From the NCBI GenBank assembly GCA_030704225.1, contig CP131915.1:248001-312000 (forward strand): a stretch of DNA of 64,000 bases, in the 5' to 3' direction. Shown in pieces: positions 25,229 to 35,034 of this stretch. Numbering within the stretch: the first letter of the stretch is position 1; the number at the start of each line of letters is the position of its first letter. The DNA is from Kosakonia sp. H02. GTDB lineage: Bacteria; Pseudomonadota; Gammaproteobacteria; Enterobacterales; Enterobacteriaceae. Under the pieces are notes generated by a model. The model did not search any database, was not told the origin of the DNA, and worked only from the letters and a program-made list of their open reading frames with translations. The position numbers and the translations under genes are program-made.

Positions 25229-27526
25229 TTAATCCTCGTTAACAGCTTGCTGCGCGGCTTTTTTAGCCTGAACTCGGGCGATGGCCGCTGCGACTGCCGC
25301 TTTACGCGGATCGTCATTGGCAGCTTGCGGGACAGGCGATTCTTCTTTTGTTTGCGCGGCTTTCTGCGCTTGCTCCAGTTTTCGCGCTTTCGCGCGCGCA
25401 ATCGCCGCTTCAACCGCTGCTTTGCGTGGATCACCCGGCTCAGGCGTTTCTTCCTGTGCGACTGGCGCTTCATCAGACGTCTGCGCCGCTTTGCGCGCTT
25501 TCGCGCGCGCAATCGCCGCTTCAACCGCTGCTTTGCGTGGATCAACCGGCTCAGGCGTTTCTTCCTGTGCGACTGGCGCTTCAACAGACGTCTGCGCCGC
25601 TTTGCGCGCTTTCGCGCGCGCAATCGCCGCTTCAACCGCTGCTTTGCGTGGATCAACCGGCTCAGGCGTTTCTTCCTGTGCGACTGGCGCTTCAACAGAC
25701 GTCTGCGCCGCTTTGCGCGCTTTCGCGCGCGCAATCGCCGCTTCAACCGCTGCTTTGCGCGGATCAACGGGCTCAGGTGCTTCTTCTTGTCCGACTGGCG
25801 TTTCAACAGACGCCTGCGCCGCTTTTCGTGCTTTGGCGCGGGCAATAGCCGCTTCAACTGCCGCTTTACGCGGATTGGCGGCTTCCGGCGCATTTTGCGC
25901 TTTCTCAGCCTGACGGGCACGCGCTTCGGCCTTGCGGGCTTCGCGCGCGGCAATCACCTCGCTGTTATCCGGTTGCGTACCGGCCTGGATTACCATCGGC
26001 TGCGCGGCGTTGGCCTGTTTTTCTTTCACGCGTGCCAGCGCCGCCTCGATCGCCTGTTTGTCTTTTTCAGCAGGTTGCGCAGCGGCTTGCTTGTGACGTG
26101 CCTGACGCGCAAGTTTGTCTCGCTCAAGGCGGGCCTGGCGGGCTTCAAAGCGTGCTTTCGCTTCGGCAGTGCGTTTCTCTTCCTCGGCAATGGCATAAAT
26201 TTCCGCTTTCTCCTGACGGAAATATTGCACCAGCGGAATATTGCTCGGGCAAACCCAGGCGCAGGCACCGCATTCGATACAGTCAGAGAGATTGTGCGCG
26301 GTGGCTTTGTCGTGCTGTTGGCCTTTGCTAAACCAGTAAAGCTGCTGCGGCAGCAGATCCGCCGGACAGGCATCGGCGCAGGCGCTGCACCGGATGCAGC
26401 CTTTCTCTTCCTGCGGCTCGCCCATTTCGCTGGCAGAGGGAGCAAGCAGGCAGTTAGTGATTTTCACCACTGGCACGTCGAGCCACGGCAGGGTGAAGCC
26501 CATCAGTGGGCCGCCCATAATCACCAGTTGTTCAGCGGAAGGCTGGAACCCGGCAAAATCCAGCAGATGGCTAACCGGTGTGCCCAGCCGCGCCCAGACG
26601 TTGCCCGGTCGAGTCACGGCTTCACCGGTCAGGGTAACAACACGTTCCGTTAAAGGCTCACCGTCGATCACTGCGCGTTTTACCGCGTAAGCTGTACCGA
26701 CGTTTTGCATCAGCACGCCGATATCCGAAGAGCGGCCGCCGTGCGGCACCTGTTTACCGGTGAGGATTTGCGTAAGCTGTTTCGCCCCGCCGGAAGGGTA
26801 TTTGGTCGGGATCACTTTCAGCTGAATATCATGGCTGCCCGCCAGCACTGCGCGCATCATCGAGATAGCGTGCGGTTTGTTGTCTTCAATCCCGATCAGC
26901 ACCTGACGAGGTTGCAGGATGTGGGCAAGGATACGCACGCCTTCCATAATTTGCGCCGCGCAATCCTGCATCAGACGGTCATCTGCCGTGATATACGGCT
27001 CACACTCGGCGGCATTGATAATCAGCGTATCGACTTTATTGCCCGCGCCTTGCAGCTTCGCGCCAGTCGGGAAACCTGCGCCACCCAGACCAGCAACGCC
27101 AAACTGGTGAATGCGCTCAATTAACGTTTCAACGCTGTGCGTGCGGTAATCCTGCCAGCCTTCGCGCGGGATCCAGCGATCTTCGCCATCGGCTTCAATA
27201 ATGACACTCAGCTCCGGCAAGGCGGAAGGATGGGCGGTGGAGTGCGGCGCAATGGCTACCACGGTACCGGAGGTCGGCGCGTGTACCGGCAACATGCGGC
27301 CACAACCGCGGGTCAGCGGCTGGCCGCGCAACACGTTATCGCCCACGTTGACGCACAGTTCACCTTCAGCGCCGATATGCTGTTTCAGGGGGATAACAAA
27401 ACGCTTCGCCAGCGGCACCTGGCGCAGCGGCGTACCGTTAGACTGGGTTTTCATTTCAGGCGGGTGAATGCCGCCGTGAAAATCCCACAGTTTATCTTTT
27501 CGGAAAGCGGAAAATAACTTAAGCAT
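25229..27526 (-). CDS. rsxC: Electron transport complex subunit RsxC
   Basis: A 765-residue peripheral subunit of the Rnf/Rsx complex that takes electrons from NADH by FMN. It has the nucleotide-binding stretch GLGGAGFPTGAKL near residue 150 and two [4Fe-4S] motifs, CIRCSACADACP near residue 375 and CIECGACAWVCP near residue 417. From about residue 550 to the end the protein is an Ala/Arg/Lys/Glu-rich coil of tandem 37-residue repeats. The start is MLKLFSAFRKDKLW, overlapping the rsxB stop by eight bases; the longer frame from 27640 is rejected. Confidence 0.95.
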   Translation of the reverse strand: MLKLFSAFRKDKLWDFHGGIHPPEMKTQSNGTPLRQVPLAKRFVIPLKQHIGAEGELCVNVGDNVLRGQPLTRGCGRMLPVHAPTSGTVVAIAPHSTAHPSALPELSVIIEADGEDRWIPREGWQDYRTHSVETLIERIHQFGVAGLGGAGFPTGAKLQGAGNKVDTLIINAAECEPYITADDRLMQDCAAQIMEGVRILAHILQPRQVLIGIEDNKPHAISMMRAVLAGSHDIQLKVIPTKYPSGGAKQLTQILTGKQVPHGGRSSDIGVLMQNVGTAYAVKRAVIDGEPLTERVVTLTGEAVTRPGNVWARLGTPVSHLLDFAGFQPSAEQLVIMGGPLMGFTLPWLDVPVVKITNCLLAPSASEMGEPQEEKGCIRCSACADACPADLLPQQLYWFSKGQQHDKATAHNLSDCIECGACAWVCPSNIPLVQYFRQEKAEIYAIAEEEKRTAEAKARFEARQARLERDKLARQARHKQAAAQPAEKDKQAIEAALARVKEKQANAAQPMVIQAGTQPDNSEVIAAREARKAEARARQAEKAQNAPEAANPRKAAVEAAIARAKARKAAQASVETPVGQEEAPEPVDPRKAAVEAAIARAKARKAAQTSVEAPVAQEETPEPVDPRKAAVEAAIARAKARKAAQTSVEAPVAQEETPEPVDPRKAAVEAAIARAKARKAAQTSDEAPVAQEETPEPGDPRKAAVEAAIARAKARKLEQAQKAAQTKEESPVPQAANDDPRKAAVAAAIARVQAKKAAQQAVNED
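25265..25876 (-). repeat. 111-bp tandem repeats in rsxC
   Basis: Six copies of the codon block for DPRKAAVEAAIARAK occur at a period of 111 bases (marker TTTNCGNGGA at 25421, 25532, 25643, 25754, 25865), with one spacing of 120 bases to the copy at 25301. The three central units are almost identical in DNA; the outer ones have diverged. Confidence 0.92.
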
Positions 27527-28097
27527 GGTGTTCCACAGGAATAGTGCGCACCGGAATGGCCTGCAAATCCCATTTCCAGTTCTGCGTGGTGGTTTCCACA
27601 GGGCGCAGTTCGATGCACTGCGTCGGGCACGGATCCACACAAAGGTTACAGCCGGTGCAGAGATCGCTTATTACCGTGTGCATGGCGCGCGTTGCGCCGA
27701 CAATCGCGTCCACCGGGCACGCCTGAATGCATTTGGTGCAGCCGATGCAATTGCTCTCATCAATAATCGCCAGCATACGAGCCGGCTCTTGCGCGTCAGT
27801 ATCACCGTCAATCGGCTGCGGATCGACATTCAGCAGCGTGGCGATTTTCAGCATCACGGCTTCGCCACCCGGAGCGCAGCGATTAATTTTTTCCCCCTGC
27901 GTGCCCACCGCTTCGGCGTAAGGGCGACAGCCAGGATAACCGCACTGCCCACACTGGCTTTGCGGTAACAATTCATCAATGCGTTCAACGACCGGATCGT
28001 CCTCCACCGCAAAACGGCGGGACGCATAGCCGAGGATCAGGCCGAACAGCAGCCCGAGCGCGCTCAGGGCGGCAACGGCGATATAAATCGCGTTCAT
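27519..28097 (-). CDS. rsxB: Electron transport complex subunit RsxB
   Basis: A 192-residue ferredoxin-like subunit with an N-terminal membrane helix. It has the four-cysteine CGQCGYPGCRPYAEA cluster of the Fe-S (4Fe-4S) domain near residue 50 and two ferredoxin motifs, CIGCTKCIQACPVDAI and CTGCNLCVDPCPTQCI. It passes electrons between RsxC and the membrane subunits. Start overlaps the rsxA stop by one base. Confidence 0.96.
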   Translation of the reverse strand: MNAIYIAVAALSALGLLFGLILGYASRRFAVEDDPVVERIDELLPQSQCGQCGYPGCRPYAEAVGTQGEKINRCAPGGEAVMLKIATLLNVDPQPIDGDTDAQEPARMLAIIDESNCIGCTKCIQACPVDAIVGATRAMHTVISDLCTGCNLCVDPCPTQCIELRPVETTTQNWKWDLQAIPVRTIPVEHHA

Positions 28098-28678
28098 TAC
28101 AATTTCACCAGACCACTAAAGCCCATAAAGGCCAGAGACATTAAGCCTGCCGTTATCAACGCAATCGCATTACCGCGAAATGGCGCGGGCACATCGGCGA
28201 CGGCCAGACGCTCGCGGATAGCGGCAAACAGCACCATCACCAGCGAGAAGCCGACGGCGGCGGCGAAGCCGTACAGCGCCGATTGCATGAAATTATGCCC
28301 AAGGTTGATATTGAGCAGGGCAACGCCGAGCACCGCGCAGTTGGTGGTGATCAGCGGCAAGAAAATCCCCAGCAGGCGATAGAGCGCCGGGCTGGTTTTA
28401 CGCACCACCATTTCGGTGAACTGTACCACCACGGCAATAATCAGAATAAAGGCCAGCGTGCGCAGGTAGACTAAATCCAGCGGGATCAGAACCCAGGTAT
28501 CGATAAGCCAGGCGCAGATAGAGGCCATGGTCATGACGAAGGTCGTCGCCAGCCCCATGCCCATTGCGCTTTCCAGCTTTTTGGAAACACCCATAAACGG
28601 GCACAGGCCAAGAAACTTCACCAGGACGAAGTTATTGACCAGCACCGTTCCGATAAATAGCAGAAGATAGTCTGTCAT
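28097..28678 (-). CDS. rsxA: Electron transport complex subunit RsxA
   Basis: A 193-residue integral membrane protein with six helices, paralogue of RsxE. The cysteine-bearing stretches are FLGLCPFMGVSKK and LITTNCAVLGVALLN. It is the first gene of rsxABCDGE-nth, all on the same strand with overlaps or gaps of at most nine bases. Confidence 0.96.
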   Translation of the reverse strand: MTDYLLLFIGTVLVNNFVLVKFLGLCPFMGVSKKLESAMGMGLATTFVMTMASICAWLIDTWVLIPLDLVYLRTLAFILIIAVVVQFTEMVVRKTSPALYRLLGIFLPLITTNCAVLGVALLNINLGHNFMQSALYGFAAAVGFSLVMVLFAAIRERLAVADVPAPFRGNAIALITAGLMSLAFMGFSGLVKL

Positions 28679-28755
28679 TATGTGGCCTGAAATAAAAAAA
28701 GCCGCCTATTATCGGCCAAACAACACCGGGCGACAACAGGATAACTGTAAGGTTA

Positions 28756-29196
28756 TTACGGATTAATAAAGGTCTTCTTAACGCGCGCAGAGCGCTTGAA
28801 GTAAGGAACCAGCAACGCGGCAGCCAGCAGCGGAAACAAGAGCTGGCGCACGGCCAGTTCGTCGGAAACCGGGGAAAAAGCAAAGGCTTTTACCGCCAAC
28901 AAAACATAGACCAGCAGCCAGATAATATAGTGCTTCGGCACCATGCTGCGGCGTTTAAAAAACGCGATAACCAGCCACAGCGTGTAATACCAGATGGCGA
29001 TAGTCGATGCGAACGAGACAAACCACAGCACGGTCTCTTTCAGCGGCTGTGCGCCGAGCGCCGTCACCGACTGCGGGGTTAACAGCGCTGTGGCATACAG
29101 CAGTAACGCCAGCGAGGTACTTAATAACGCGACCAGCAACCAGGCCAGAGGAGCGAGTAACCAGCCTCCGATTCTCTCTGCGGGTGTTGTTGTCAT
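28756..29196 (-). CDS. ydgK: DUF2569 inner-membrane protein YdgK
   Basis: A 146-residue membrane protein with four predicted helices, starting MTTTPAERIGGWLLAPLAWLL; the GGWLLAPLAWL stretch is typical of DUF2569. It lies directly upstream of rsxA in the same orientation with a 77-base gap, as in E. coli. Function is unknown. Confidence 0.88.
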   Translation of the reverse strand: MTTTPAERIGGWLLAPLAWLLVALLSTSLALLLYATALLTPQSVTALGAQPLKETVLWFVSFASTIAIWYYTLWLVIAFFKRRSMVPKHYIIWLLVYVLLAVKAFAFSPVSDELAVRQLLFPLLAAALLVPYFKRSARVKKTFINP

Positions 29197-29277
29197 GCGC
29201 GTTCCTCTGTTAAGGCATTCATGCGATTTATTGCCGGGCGACGAGTATAAAGGATTATGTGATGAATGCCAGTGTCG

Positions 29278-29493
29278 TTAAAGCACGTAGCGCCATACCG
29301 AGCGGGGAACGCACCCAATGTCAAACAAGCGGCCGCCGGAAACCAATTCTGCGCGGCGGTGATCGGCGGCGCGGTACATATTGATGATTTCACTGCTTTC
29401 GGTCAGCGTGTAATTGAGGTGATCGAATAATTTTTCCAGGCTTTCAAGCGAACTGATTTTGCGAAATTTTAATAAATAGTCCTGCACGGTCAT
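29278..29493 (-). CDS. cnu: H-NS/Hha-interacting protein Cnu (YdgT)
   Basis: A 71-residue Hha-family protein that binds the H-NS oligomerisation domain and helps silence AT-rich DNA; it also binds oriC-related sequences in E. coli. It matches E. coli Cnu nearly throughout: MTVQDYLLKFRKISSLESLE, then INMYRAADHRRAELV and GRLFD, and a C-terminal SVWRYVL. Confidence 0.95.
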   Translation of the reverse strand: MTVQDYLLKFRKISSLESLEKLFDHLNYTLTESSEIINMYRAADHRRAELVSGGRLFDIGCVPRSVWRYVL

Positions 29494-29730
29494 GTCGAGG
29501 GGTGTCCATATATGAAAGAGGCAAAACAGATACCGCTAATTCGCTCAAATAATAAACATTATTACCCGGGCGTAAATAGCGGGAGAATATTCTGCCGTTA
29601 AATTAAGAGTTTTCTTTTCTACTGAAACCAGACGCCAGAACAGCGTCCGGTGGAGAAGATTAACGTCCTTCGCCATCACTGGCAACCCGCATCTGACGCT
29701 CAACGCTGGCGTGCGGGAAGGTGTCAGCGA

Positions 29731-29868
29731 TTATTTCTTTTGTGCCACAGCGCTCGGTTCAGGCGGCTGATAATTATCGATATGGCTGGCAAAAACCAAA
29801 AGGAGGGTCGAGACACCGAGCGCGACCCAGCCCATGAGTTCAATAATCCGGTTGAATACTGCGATCAT
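29731..29868 (-). CDS. blr: Small division-associated membrane protein Blr
   Basis: A 45-residue single-helix protein. The stretch VSTLLLVFASHIDNYQPPE matches E. coli Blr, which localises to the division septum and affects beta-lactam tolerance. Start ATG at 29868 is preceded by AGGGAG. The first residues MIAVFNRIIELMGW run four residues longer than K-12 Blr. Confidence 0.85.
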   Translation of the reverse strand: MIAVFNRIIELMGWVALGVSTLLLVFASHIDNYQPPEPSAVAQKK

Positions 29869-30066
29869 ACTGCTACTACTCCCTGAGGTTAGCTCACACA
29901 CCTGCCACCACATAAAGGTGCTGGCCGCAAATTTAAGCAGATTTTTTATCCTTAAACCAGCGCGAAAGGCGACTAATTCATTCGTCAGGCTAATAGGTTG
30001 CGTAACAGGTTGTCGCCGCCGGGCAGATGGTGTGAAATGGGGGCTCCACTGAGAAGAGGCCGCTAT

Positions 30067-31107
30067 ATGAGTGACATTATCCGTGTTGGATTAATTGGTT
30101 ATGGCTACGCTAGTAAAACATTTCATGCTCCGCTGATTGCGGGTACTGCGGGAATGACGCTGGCTGCTATTTCCAGCAGTGATGAATCGAAAGTGAAAAC
30201 GGATTGGCCAGCCGTACAGGTCGTTTCAGACCCTAAACGCCTGTTCAACGATCCGAATATCGATTTAATCGTCATCCCTACGCCGAACGACACCCACTTC
30301 CCGCTGGCAAAAGCGGCGCTTGAAGCCGGTAAACATGTGGTAGTGGATAAACCGTTTACCGTGACACTGTCACAAGCTCGTGAGCTGGACGCGTTGGCGC
30401 GTAGCTGTGGTCGCTTGTTGTCAGTGTTTCATAACCGCCGCTGGGACAGTGATTTCCTCACCCTGAAAGCGCTCCTGGCCGACGGCGCGCTCGGTGAAGT
30501 GACCTATTTCGAATCGCACTTCGATCGTTTTCGCCCGCAGGTGCGTAACCGTTGGCGTGAACAGGGCGGTCCGGGTAGCGGCATCTGGTACGATTTAGCG
30601 CCGCACTTGCTCGATCAGGCGGTCAACCTGTTTGGTCTGCCGGTTTCTCTGACTGTCGATCTGGCGCAACTGCGCCCGGGTGCACAATCCACCGACTATT
30701 TCCACGCCGTGCTGGCTTATCCGCAGCGTCGCGTCGTACTGCATGGCACGATGCTGGCAGCGGCAGAATCTGCGCGTTATATCGTGCATGGCACGCGTGG
30801 AAGCTACGTAAAATATGGGCTGGATCCGCAGGAAGAGCGCCTGAAAAACGGCGAGAAATTGCCGCAAGAGGACTGGGGTTACGACATGCGCGATGGGGTA
30901 TTAACCCGGGTGGATGGCGAAGAGCGCAAAGAAGAGACCTGGCTGACGCTGCCGGGTAACTACCCGGCGTACTATGCGGCGATCCGTGATGCGCTCAACG
31001 GCGTGGGGGAAAACCCGGTTCCGGCGAGCCAGGCTATCCGCATCATGGAACTGATTGAATTGGGTATTGAGTCGGCAAAACATCGCGCGACCCTGAGTCT
31101 CACCTGA
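30067..31107 (+). CDS. ydgJ: Gfo/Idh/MocA oxidoreductase YdgJ
   Basis: A 346-residue NAD(P)-dependent oxidoreductase. The Rossmann stretch is RVGLIGYGYASKTFHAP, followed by DKPFTVTLSQA with the conserved Lys-Pro pair and a C-terminal beta domain. Length equals E. coli YdgJ, which accepts scyllo-inositol-type substrates in vitro. The ATG with GAAGAGG before it is used; the frame upstream to 29998 is rejected. Confidence 0.94.
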   Translation: MSDIIRVGLIGYGYASKTFHAPLIAGTAGMTLAAISSSDESKVKTDWPAVQVVSDPKRLFNDPNIDLIVIPTPNDTHFPLAKAALEAGKHVVVDKPFTVTLSQARELDALARSCGRLLSVFHNRRWDSDFLTLKALLADGALGEVTYFESHFDRFRPQVRNRWREQGGPGSGIWYDLAPHLLDQAVNLFGLPVSLTVDLAQLRPGAQSTDYFHAVLAYPQRRVVLHGTMLAAAESARYIVHGTRGSYVKYGLDPQEERLKNGEKLPQEDWGYDMRDGVLTRVDGEERKEETWLTLPGNYPAYYAAIRDALNGVGENPVPASQAIRIMELIELGIESAKHRATLSLT

Positions 31108-31140
31108 AAAACGCGCGCGGCTTGCCGTGAGCGATCATCA

Positions 31141-32142
31141 TCAGGCCTGCGCGACACGTTCGCGCAGGGCCTGCTTTTCCGCTGCACTCAGAAATGCCAT
31201 TTCCAGCCCGTTAATCTGTGCCTGGCGGATCTGTTCACGGCTCAGCCCGGCGGCCGGCGCGGCAATCTCATATTCATGACCGATGTCGATACCCTGTACC
31301 GCCGGATCGTCAGTATTGATGCTGGCCAGAATGCCGTGCTCAAGGAACCTTTTCAGCGGATGACGATCGAGGGATGCCACGGTGCTGGTCTGAATATTGG
31401 AGGTCAGGCAGGATTCAATGCCAATCCGCTGCTCTGCCAGGAAATCCATTAGCGAGGCATCTTCAATGGCTTTCACGCCGTGTCCGATGCGTACCGCGCC
31501 CAGTTCACGGATCGCCTGCCAGATACTTTCCGGGCCTGCCGCTTCGCCTGCATGAACGGTAATCTGCCAGCCGGCATCCCGTGCGCGGTTAAAGTGCGAC
31601 AAGAACAGACTGCCGGGGAAACCGAGCTCATCACCGGCCAGATCAAGGGCCGTAATGCCGTCGCGGTGCGCCAGCAGCGCTTCCAGTTCCTGTAAGCAGG
31701 CCGCTTCGCCGAAGGTGCGGCTCAGAATGCCAATCAAACGTACCTGAACATTAAAATCGCGGCTGCCTTCACGCACCCCGGCGATAACCGCTTCCACAAC
31801 GCCCGCCACTGGCAGGTTGTGGGTCATCGCCATATAACCCGGCGAGAAACGCAGCTCAACATAATGCAAACCGTTTCGCGCGGCGTCTTGCATGTTCTCA
31901 TAAGCAACGCGGCGACAGGCGTCCAGTGAAGCCAGCACTTTGACGCCCCAGTCGAGTTTGGCAAGAAAGCTCACCAGATCCGGTTCACTGGATGTCACCT
32001 GGACGTGCGGGCGCAGGGCATCAAGGGTTTGAGCGGGCAAGGGGAGATTGTACTGGCGGCCAAGATCGAGAATGGTTTGGGCACGAATGTTGCCGTCGAG
32101 ATGGCGATGAATATCAGTTAAGGGCAGGTTTGCATCAATCAT
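31141..32142 (-). CDS. add: Adenosine deaminase
   Basis: A 333-residue zinc enzyme that deaminates adenosine to inosine. Zinc ligands are His12 and His14 (DIHRHLDGN), His197 region (TVHAGEAAGP, with the catalytic Glu) and the Asp pair in INTDDPAV. Length equals E. coli Add. It is convergent with ydgJ and follows the malXY genes on the same strand. Confidence 0.96.
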   Translation of the reverse strand: MIDANLPLTDIHRHLDGNIRAQTILDLGRQYNLPLPAQTLDALRPHVQVTSSEPDLVSFLAKLDWGVKVLASLDACRRVAYENMQDAARNGLHYVELRFSPGYMAMTHNLPVAGVVEAVIAGVREGSRDFNVQVRLIGILSRTFGEAACLQELEALLAHRDGITALDLAGDELGFPGSLFLSHFNRARDAGWQITVHAGEAAGPESIWQAIRELGAVRIGHGVKAIEDASLMDFLAEQRIGIESCLTSNIQTSTVASLDRHPLKRFLEHGILASINTDDPAVQGIDIGHEYEIAAPAAGLSREQIRQAQINGLEMAFLSAAEKQALRERVAQA

Positions 32143-32247
32143 GGTCGCACTCTTGTTTTAGCTAAAGTGCGAACCATTATAGGAAAAAATGCCGATGAAA
32201 ATCTATCTCATGCATACCGGTGATAGATTCCGCCCCGTTTATTTGCC

Positions 32248-33426
32248 TTAACGCAGCGATGTCAGTGCGGCGATTAACCCCGCCACGCCCTGTTCCAGTT
32301 TCACGCGCGGGCAGCCAACATTCAGGCGAACAAACCCCTGGCCTTCGTTGCCGTAGGTGTCGCCGCGCATAATGGCGACTTTTTGCTCATCAATAAGCCG
32401 CGTTTGCAGTGCAGCGTCGTCTACGGCCAGCGGGCGTAAATCGATCCACGCCAGATAAGTGGATTCAGGGAGGCGCCAGTCCAGTTGTGGAAATGCGCGA
32501 TTAAGCGAACGGGCAACATACGCCAGATTGGCTTGCAGGTAAGTGCGCAACGCATCCAGCCACGGTGCGCCGTCGCGATATGCAGCAATATGCGCAATTA
32601 TCGAGAGTACCGCCGGTGATGACAGCCCGTTGCCATTTTTTAACGCCTCCAGCCAGGCAAGCCGTGTATCCTCATCGCCAATAATTCCCCATGCGCCCGT
32701 CAGGGCAGGGATGTTGAAACTTTTCGAGGCGGAGGAAAACAGCGCCCACGGCCCGCGTGCGACATTGCTCCACGGAATATGGGGATGGTCGCTCCAGACC
32801 ATATCCATATGGATCTCATCGCTAATCACCTTCACGTTATACCGCCCGCACAGCGCGGCCATGGTGGCTAATTCCTCGTGCGTCCACACCTTGCCGGTGG
32901 GGTTTTGCGGGCTGCATAACAACAATATTTTGCTTTCCGGGCGCGCCAGGACGGCTTCGAGTTGTGCCATATCGCAATACCAACCCGTTTCATTTTGCTG
33001 TAGCGGAACCGCCAGTAACTGTCGTTGATTGGCGGCAATCGCTTTGTAAAAGGCATCGTAAGCCGGGGTATGTACCACAATGCCATCGCCGGGCTGCGAC
33101 CACTGGCGGATCATCTCGGCAATCATCCAGATAACAGAGGGGCCATAGACAATCGTCTGGCTGTCAATTTTAGTCGCAAAACGGCTGGCGAGCCAGTGTT
33201 CAATGGCCCCGAGGAAATCATCGTTCTTCCAGCGGCTATAGCCCAGTACGCCGTGCGCCAGACGCTGTTGCATGGCGCTAATGATGCAGGGCGCGGTGGC
33301 GAAATCCATATCGGAAATGGTGAACGGGAGCAAATCCGCACGGCCAAAGCGATCGGTCACATAATCCCACTGCGTGCACCAGGTTCCATGTCTGTCAATA
33401 ACCGTAGAAAAATCAAAATTATCCAT
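32248..33426 (-). CDS. malY: Cystathionine beta-lyase/mal regulator modulator MalY
   Basis: A 392-residue PLP-dependent C-S lyase of aminotransferase fold class I that in E. coli also inhibits MalT. The PLP lysine is Lys235 in SASKSFNIPALTG, and the cofactor-binding stretches SPQNPTGKVW and VISDEIHMDMV are present. It starts three bases after the malX stop, so malX-malY form an operon. Confidence 0.95.
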   Translation of the reverse strand: MDNFDFSTVIDRHGTWCTQWDYVTDRFGRADLLPFTISDMDFATAPCIISAMQQRLAHGVLGYSRWKNDDFLGAIEHWLASRFATKIDSQTIVYGPSVIWMIAEMIRQWSQPGDGIVVHTPAYDAFYKAIAANQRQLLAVPLQQNETGWYCDMAQLEAVLARPESKILLLCSPQNPTGKVWTHEELATMAALCGRYNVKVISDEIHMDMVWSDHPHIPWSNVARGPWALFSSASKSFNIPALTGAWGIIGDEDTRLAWLEALKNGNGLSSPAVLSIIAHIAAYRDGAPWLDALRTYLQANLAYVARSLNRAFPQLDWRLPESTYLAWIDLRPLAVDDAALQTRLIDEQKVAIMRGDTYGNEGQGFVRLNVGCPRVKLEQGVAGLIAALTSLR

Positions 33427-33429
33427 TCT

Positions 33430-35034
33430 TTATCCTGCCTCCACCGCAGAGGGGGCTTGTGGGGTGATCATTAACTGCGCCATTTCGTCTTTTACCGACT
33501 GGACCTGCGGGCCGATGACCACCTGTAGATTATGCTCATTGACTTTGATAACCCCAATGGCGCGATGCGCTTTCAGGGCATCGACATTGACCCGTGACAT
33601 CTCTTTCACCGATAAACGTAAACGGGTTATGCAGTTATCCAGCGTTTGTACATTTTGCGCACCGCCCAGCGCATTCAATAGCGCGGGAACATCATAACCT
33701 GACTGGCCCGGCGTACTGGCGGGGGCGCTTTGCGCTACCTCGCTTTCACGTCCCGGTGTTTTTAAATCGAAGTGTTTAATCGCAAAGCGGAACAGCGCGT
33801 AGTAGACGATAAACCAGATAGCGGCGACCAGCGGCACCAGATACCACTTGGTTGCCAGACCGTGCAGCACCCCGAAAACAATAAAATCGATAATATTGCC
33901 GTCGGTGTTACCAATCGTGACGCCGAGCACCGCCATGGCGGTAAAACCCAGCCCGGTCAATACGGCGTGGATCAAATAGAGCACTGGCGCGACGAAGAGG
34001 AACAGAAACTCGATCGGTTCCGTGGTCCCGCCGACGACACAGGCAATTACCCCGGAAATAAGCAGACCTTTTATTTTGTGGCGATTCTCAGGTTTGGCGC
34101 AGTGATACATCGCCAGCGCCGCGCCGGGTAACCCCCCCAGGAAGGCGGGCATTTTGCCCTGGGAGAGAAAACGCGTCGCGCTTTCTGAAAAGCCGTGGGT
34201 TTCTGCGCAACCAAGCTGCGCCTGGAAAATGGTCAGTGCGCCGCTAACGCTGTGTCCGCAGACCTCCATCGTGCCGCCAGCATCCGTAAAGCGGATCAGC
34301 GCCACCAGAATATGCTGCAAACCGAAGGGGAGTAACAGGCGCTCACCAGTACCAAAAATCATCGGACCAAAATCACCGGCACTCTCAATAATGTGCCCAA
34401 GGCCGCGAATACCCAGTGCGAACCACGGCCAGACCAGTGGGATCAGCAAACCAATCAACCCCATGACGACGCTGGTGACAATCGGCACCGAACGCGTACC
34501 GCCAAAGAAAGCCAGCGCATCCGGCAGGCGCAGGGTGTGAAAACGCTCATGCAAACGCCAGATGATCACGCCCGCAATCACCGCGCCAAGGATCCCTGTA
34601 TCAATCGACTGAATGCCGAGCACGTTCTGAACGTTGTGGCTTTTGAGCACGGCGGCATCGCTGGTGGGCAAAATCCCCCGGGCGGTCAGCCAGAAATTCA
34701 CCGCCAGACTCATGACCGCATAGCCGACAAAACCGGAGAATGCCGCCACGCCTTTATCTTCACGCGCAAGACCCAGCGGAATGGCGATGCAGAACATCAC
34801 GGGCAGGAAACTAAATGCAAATGAGCCGATTTTGCTCATCCAGATAAAAATGGCCTGTAAGAGCGGATGGCCTAAGAAAGGGATAAGGGAGATCACATCA
34901 CGGCTGCTCAGCGAACTGCCGATGCCCAACATGATCCCGCAAAACGACAGCAGCGCCACCGGCAACATAAAGGTTTTGCCCAACTGCTGGAAAAATTCCC
35001 ACAACGTTATTTTCTGCGCGGTATTACCCGTCAT
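33430..35034 (-). CDS. malX: PTS glucose/maltose-type EIICB MalX
   Basis: A 534-residue phosphotransferase permease. The EIIC membrane domain holds FGTGERLLLPFGLQH and the sugar-contact stretch ACVVGGTTEPIEFLF; the EIIB domain has the phosphorylated Cys468 in LDNCITRLRLSV. It resembles E. coli MalX over its length. In K-12 the divergent repressor gene malI lies directly upstream; here it is absent and only a half-site-like GTTTTATC (near 35090) is left. Confidence 0.95.
   Translation of the reverse strand: MTGNTAQKITLWEFFQQLGKTFMLPVALLSFCGIMLGIGSSLSSRDVISLIPFLGHPLLQAIFIWMSKIGSFAFSFLPVMFCIAIPLGLAREDKGVAAFSGFVGYAVMSLAVNFWLTARGILPTSDAAVLKSHNVQNVLGIQSIDTGILGAVIAGVIIWRLHERFHTLRLPDALAFFGGTRSVPIVTSVVMGLIGLLIPLVWPWFALGIRGLGHIIESAGDFGPMIFGTGERLLLPFGLQHILVALIRFTDAGGTMEVCGHSVSGALTIFQAQLGCAETHGFSESATRFLSQGKMPAFLGGLPGAALAMYHCAKPENRHKIKGLLISGVIACVVGGTTEPIEFLFLFVAPVLYLIHAVLTGLGFTAMAVLGVTIGNTDGNIIDFIVFGVLHGLATKWYLVPLVAAIWFIVYYALFRFAIKHFDLKTPGRESEVAQSAPASTPGQSGYDVPALLNALGGAQNVQTLDNCITRLRLSVKEMSRVNVDALKAHRAIGVIKVNEHNLQVVIGPQVQSVKDEMAQLMITPQAPSAVEAG

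Noticed and set aside
25301..25876. CRISPR array
   Set aside because: The repeats are contiguous 111-bp coding units without spacers, in frame within rsxC.
25096..25953. Minus-strand frame of 285 codons inside rsxC/rsxD
   Set aside because: Lys/Arg-only low-complexity product from a shifted frame of the same repeats.
25193..26653. Long plus-strand open frame of 486 codons opposite rsxC
   Set aside because: It is the antisense of the Ala/Lys/Arg repeats; low-complexity Arg/Phe product and no ribosome-binding site.
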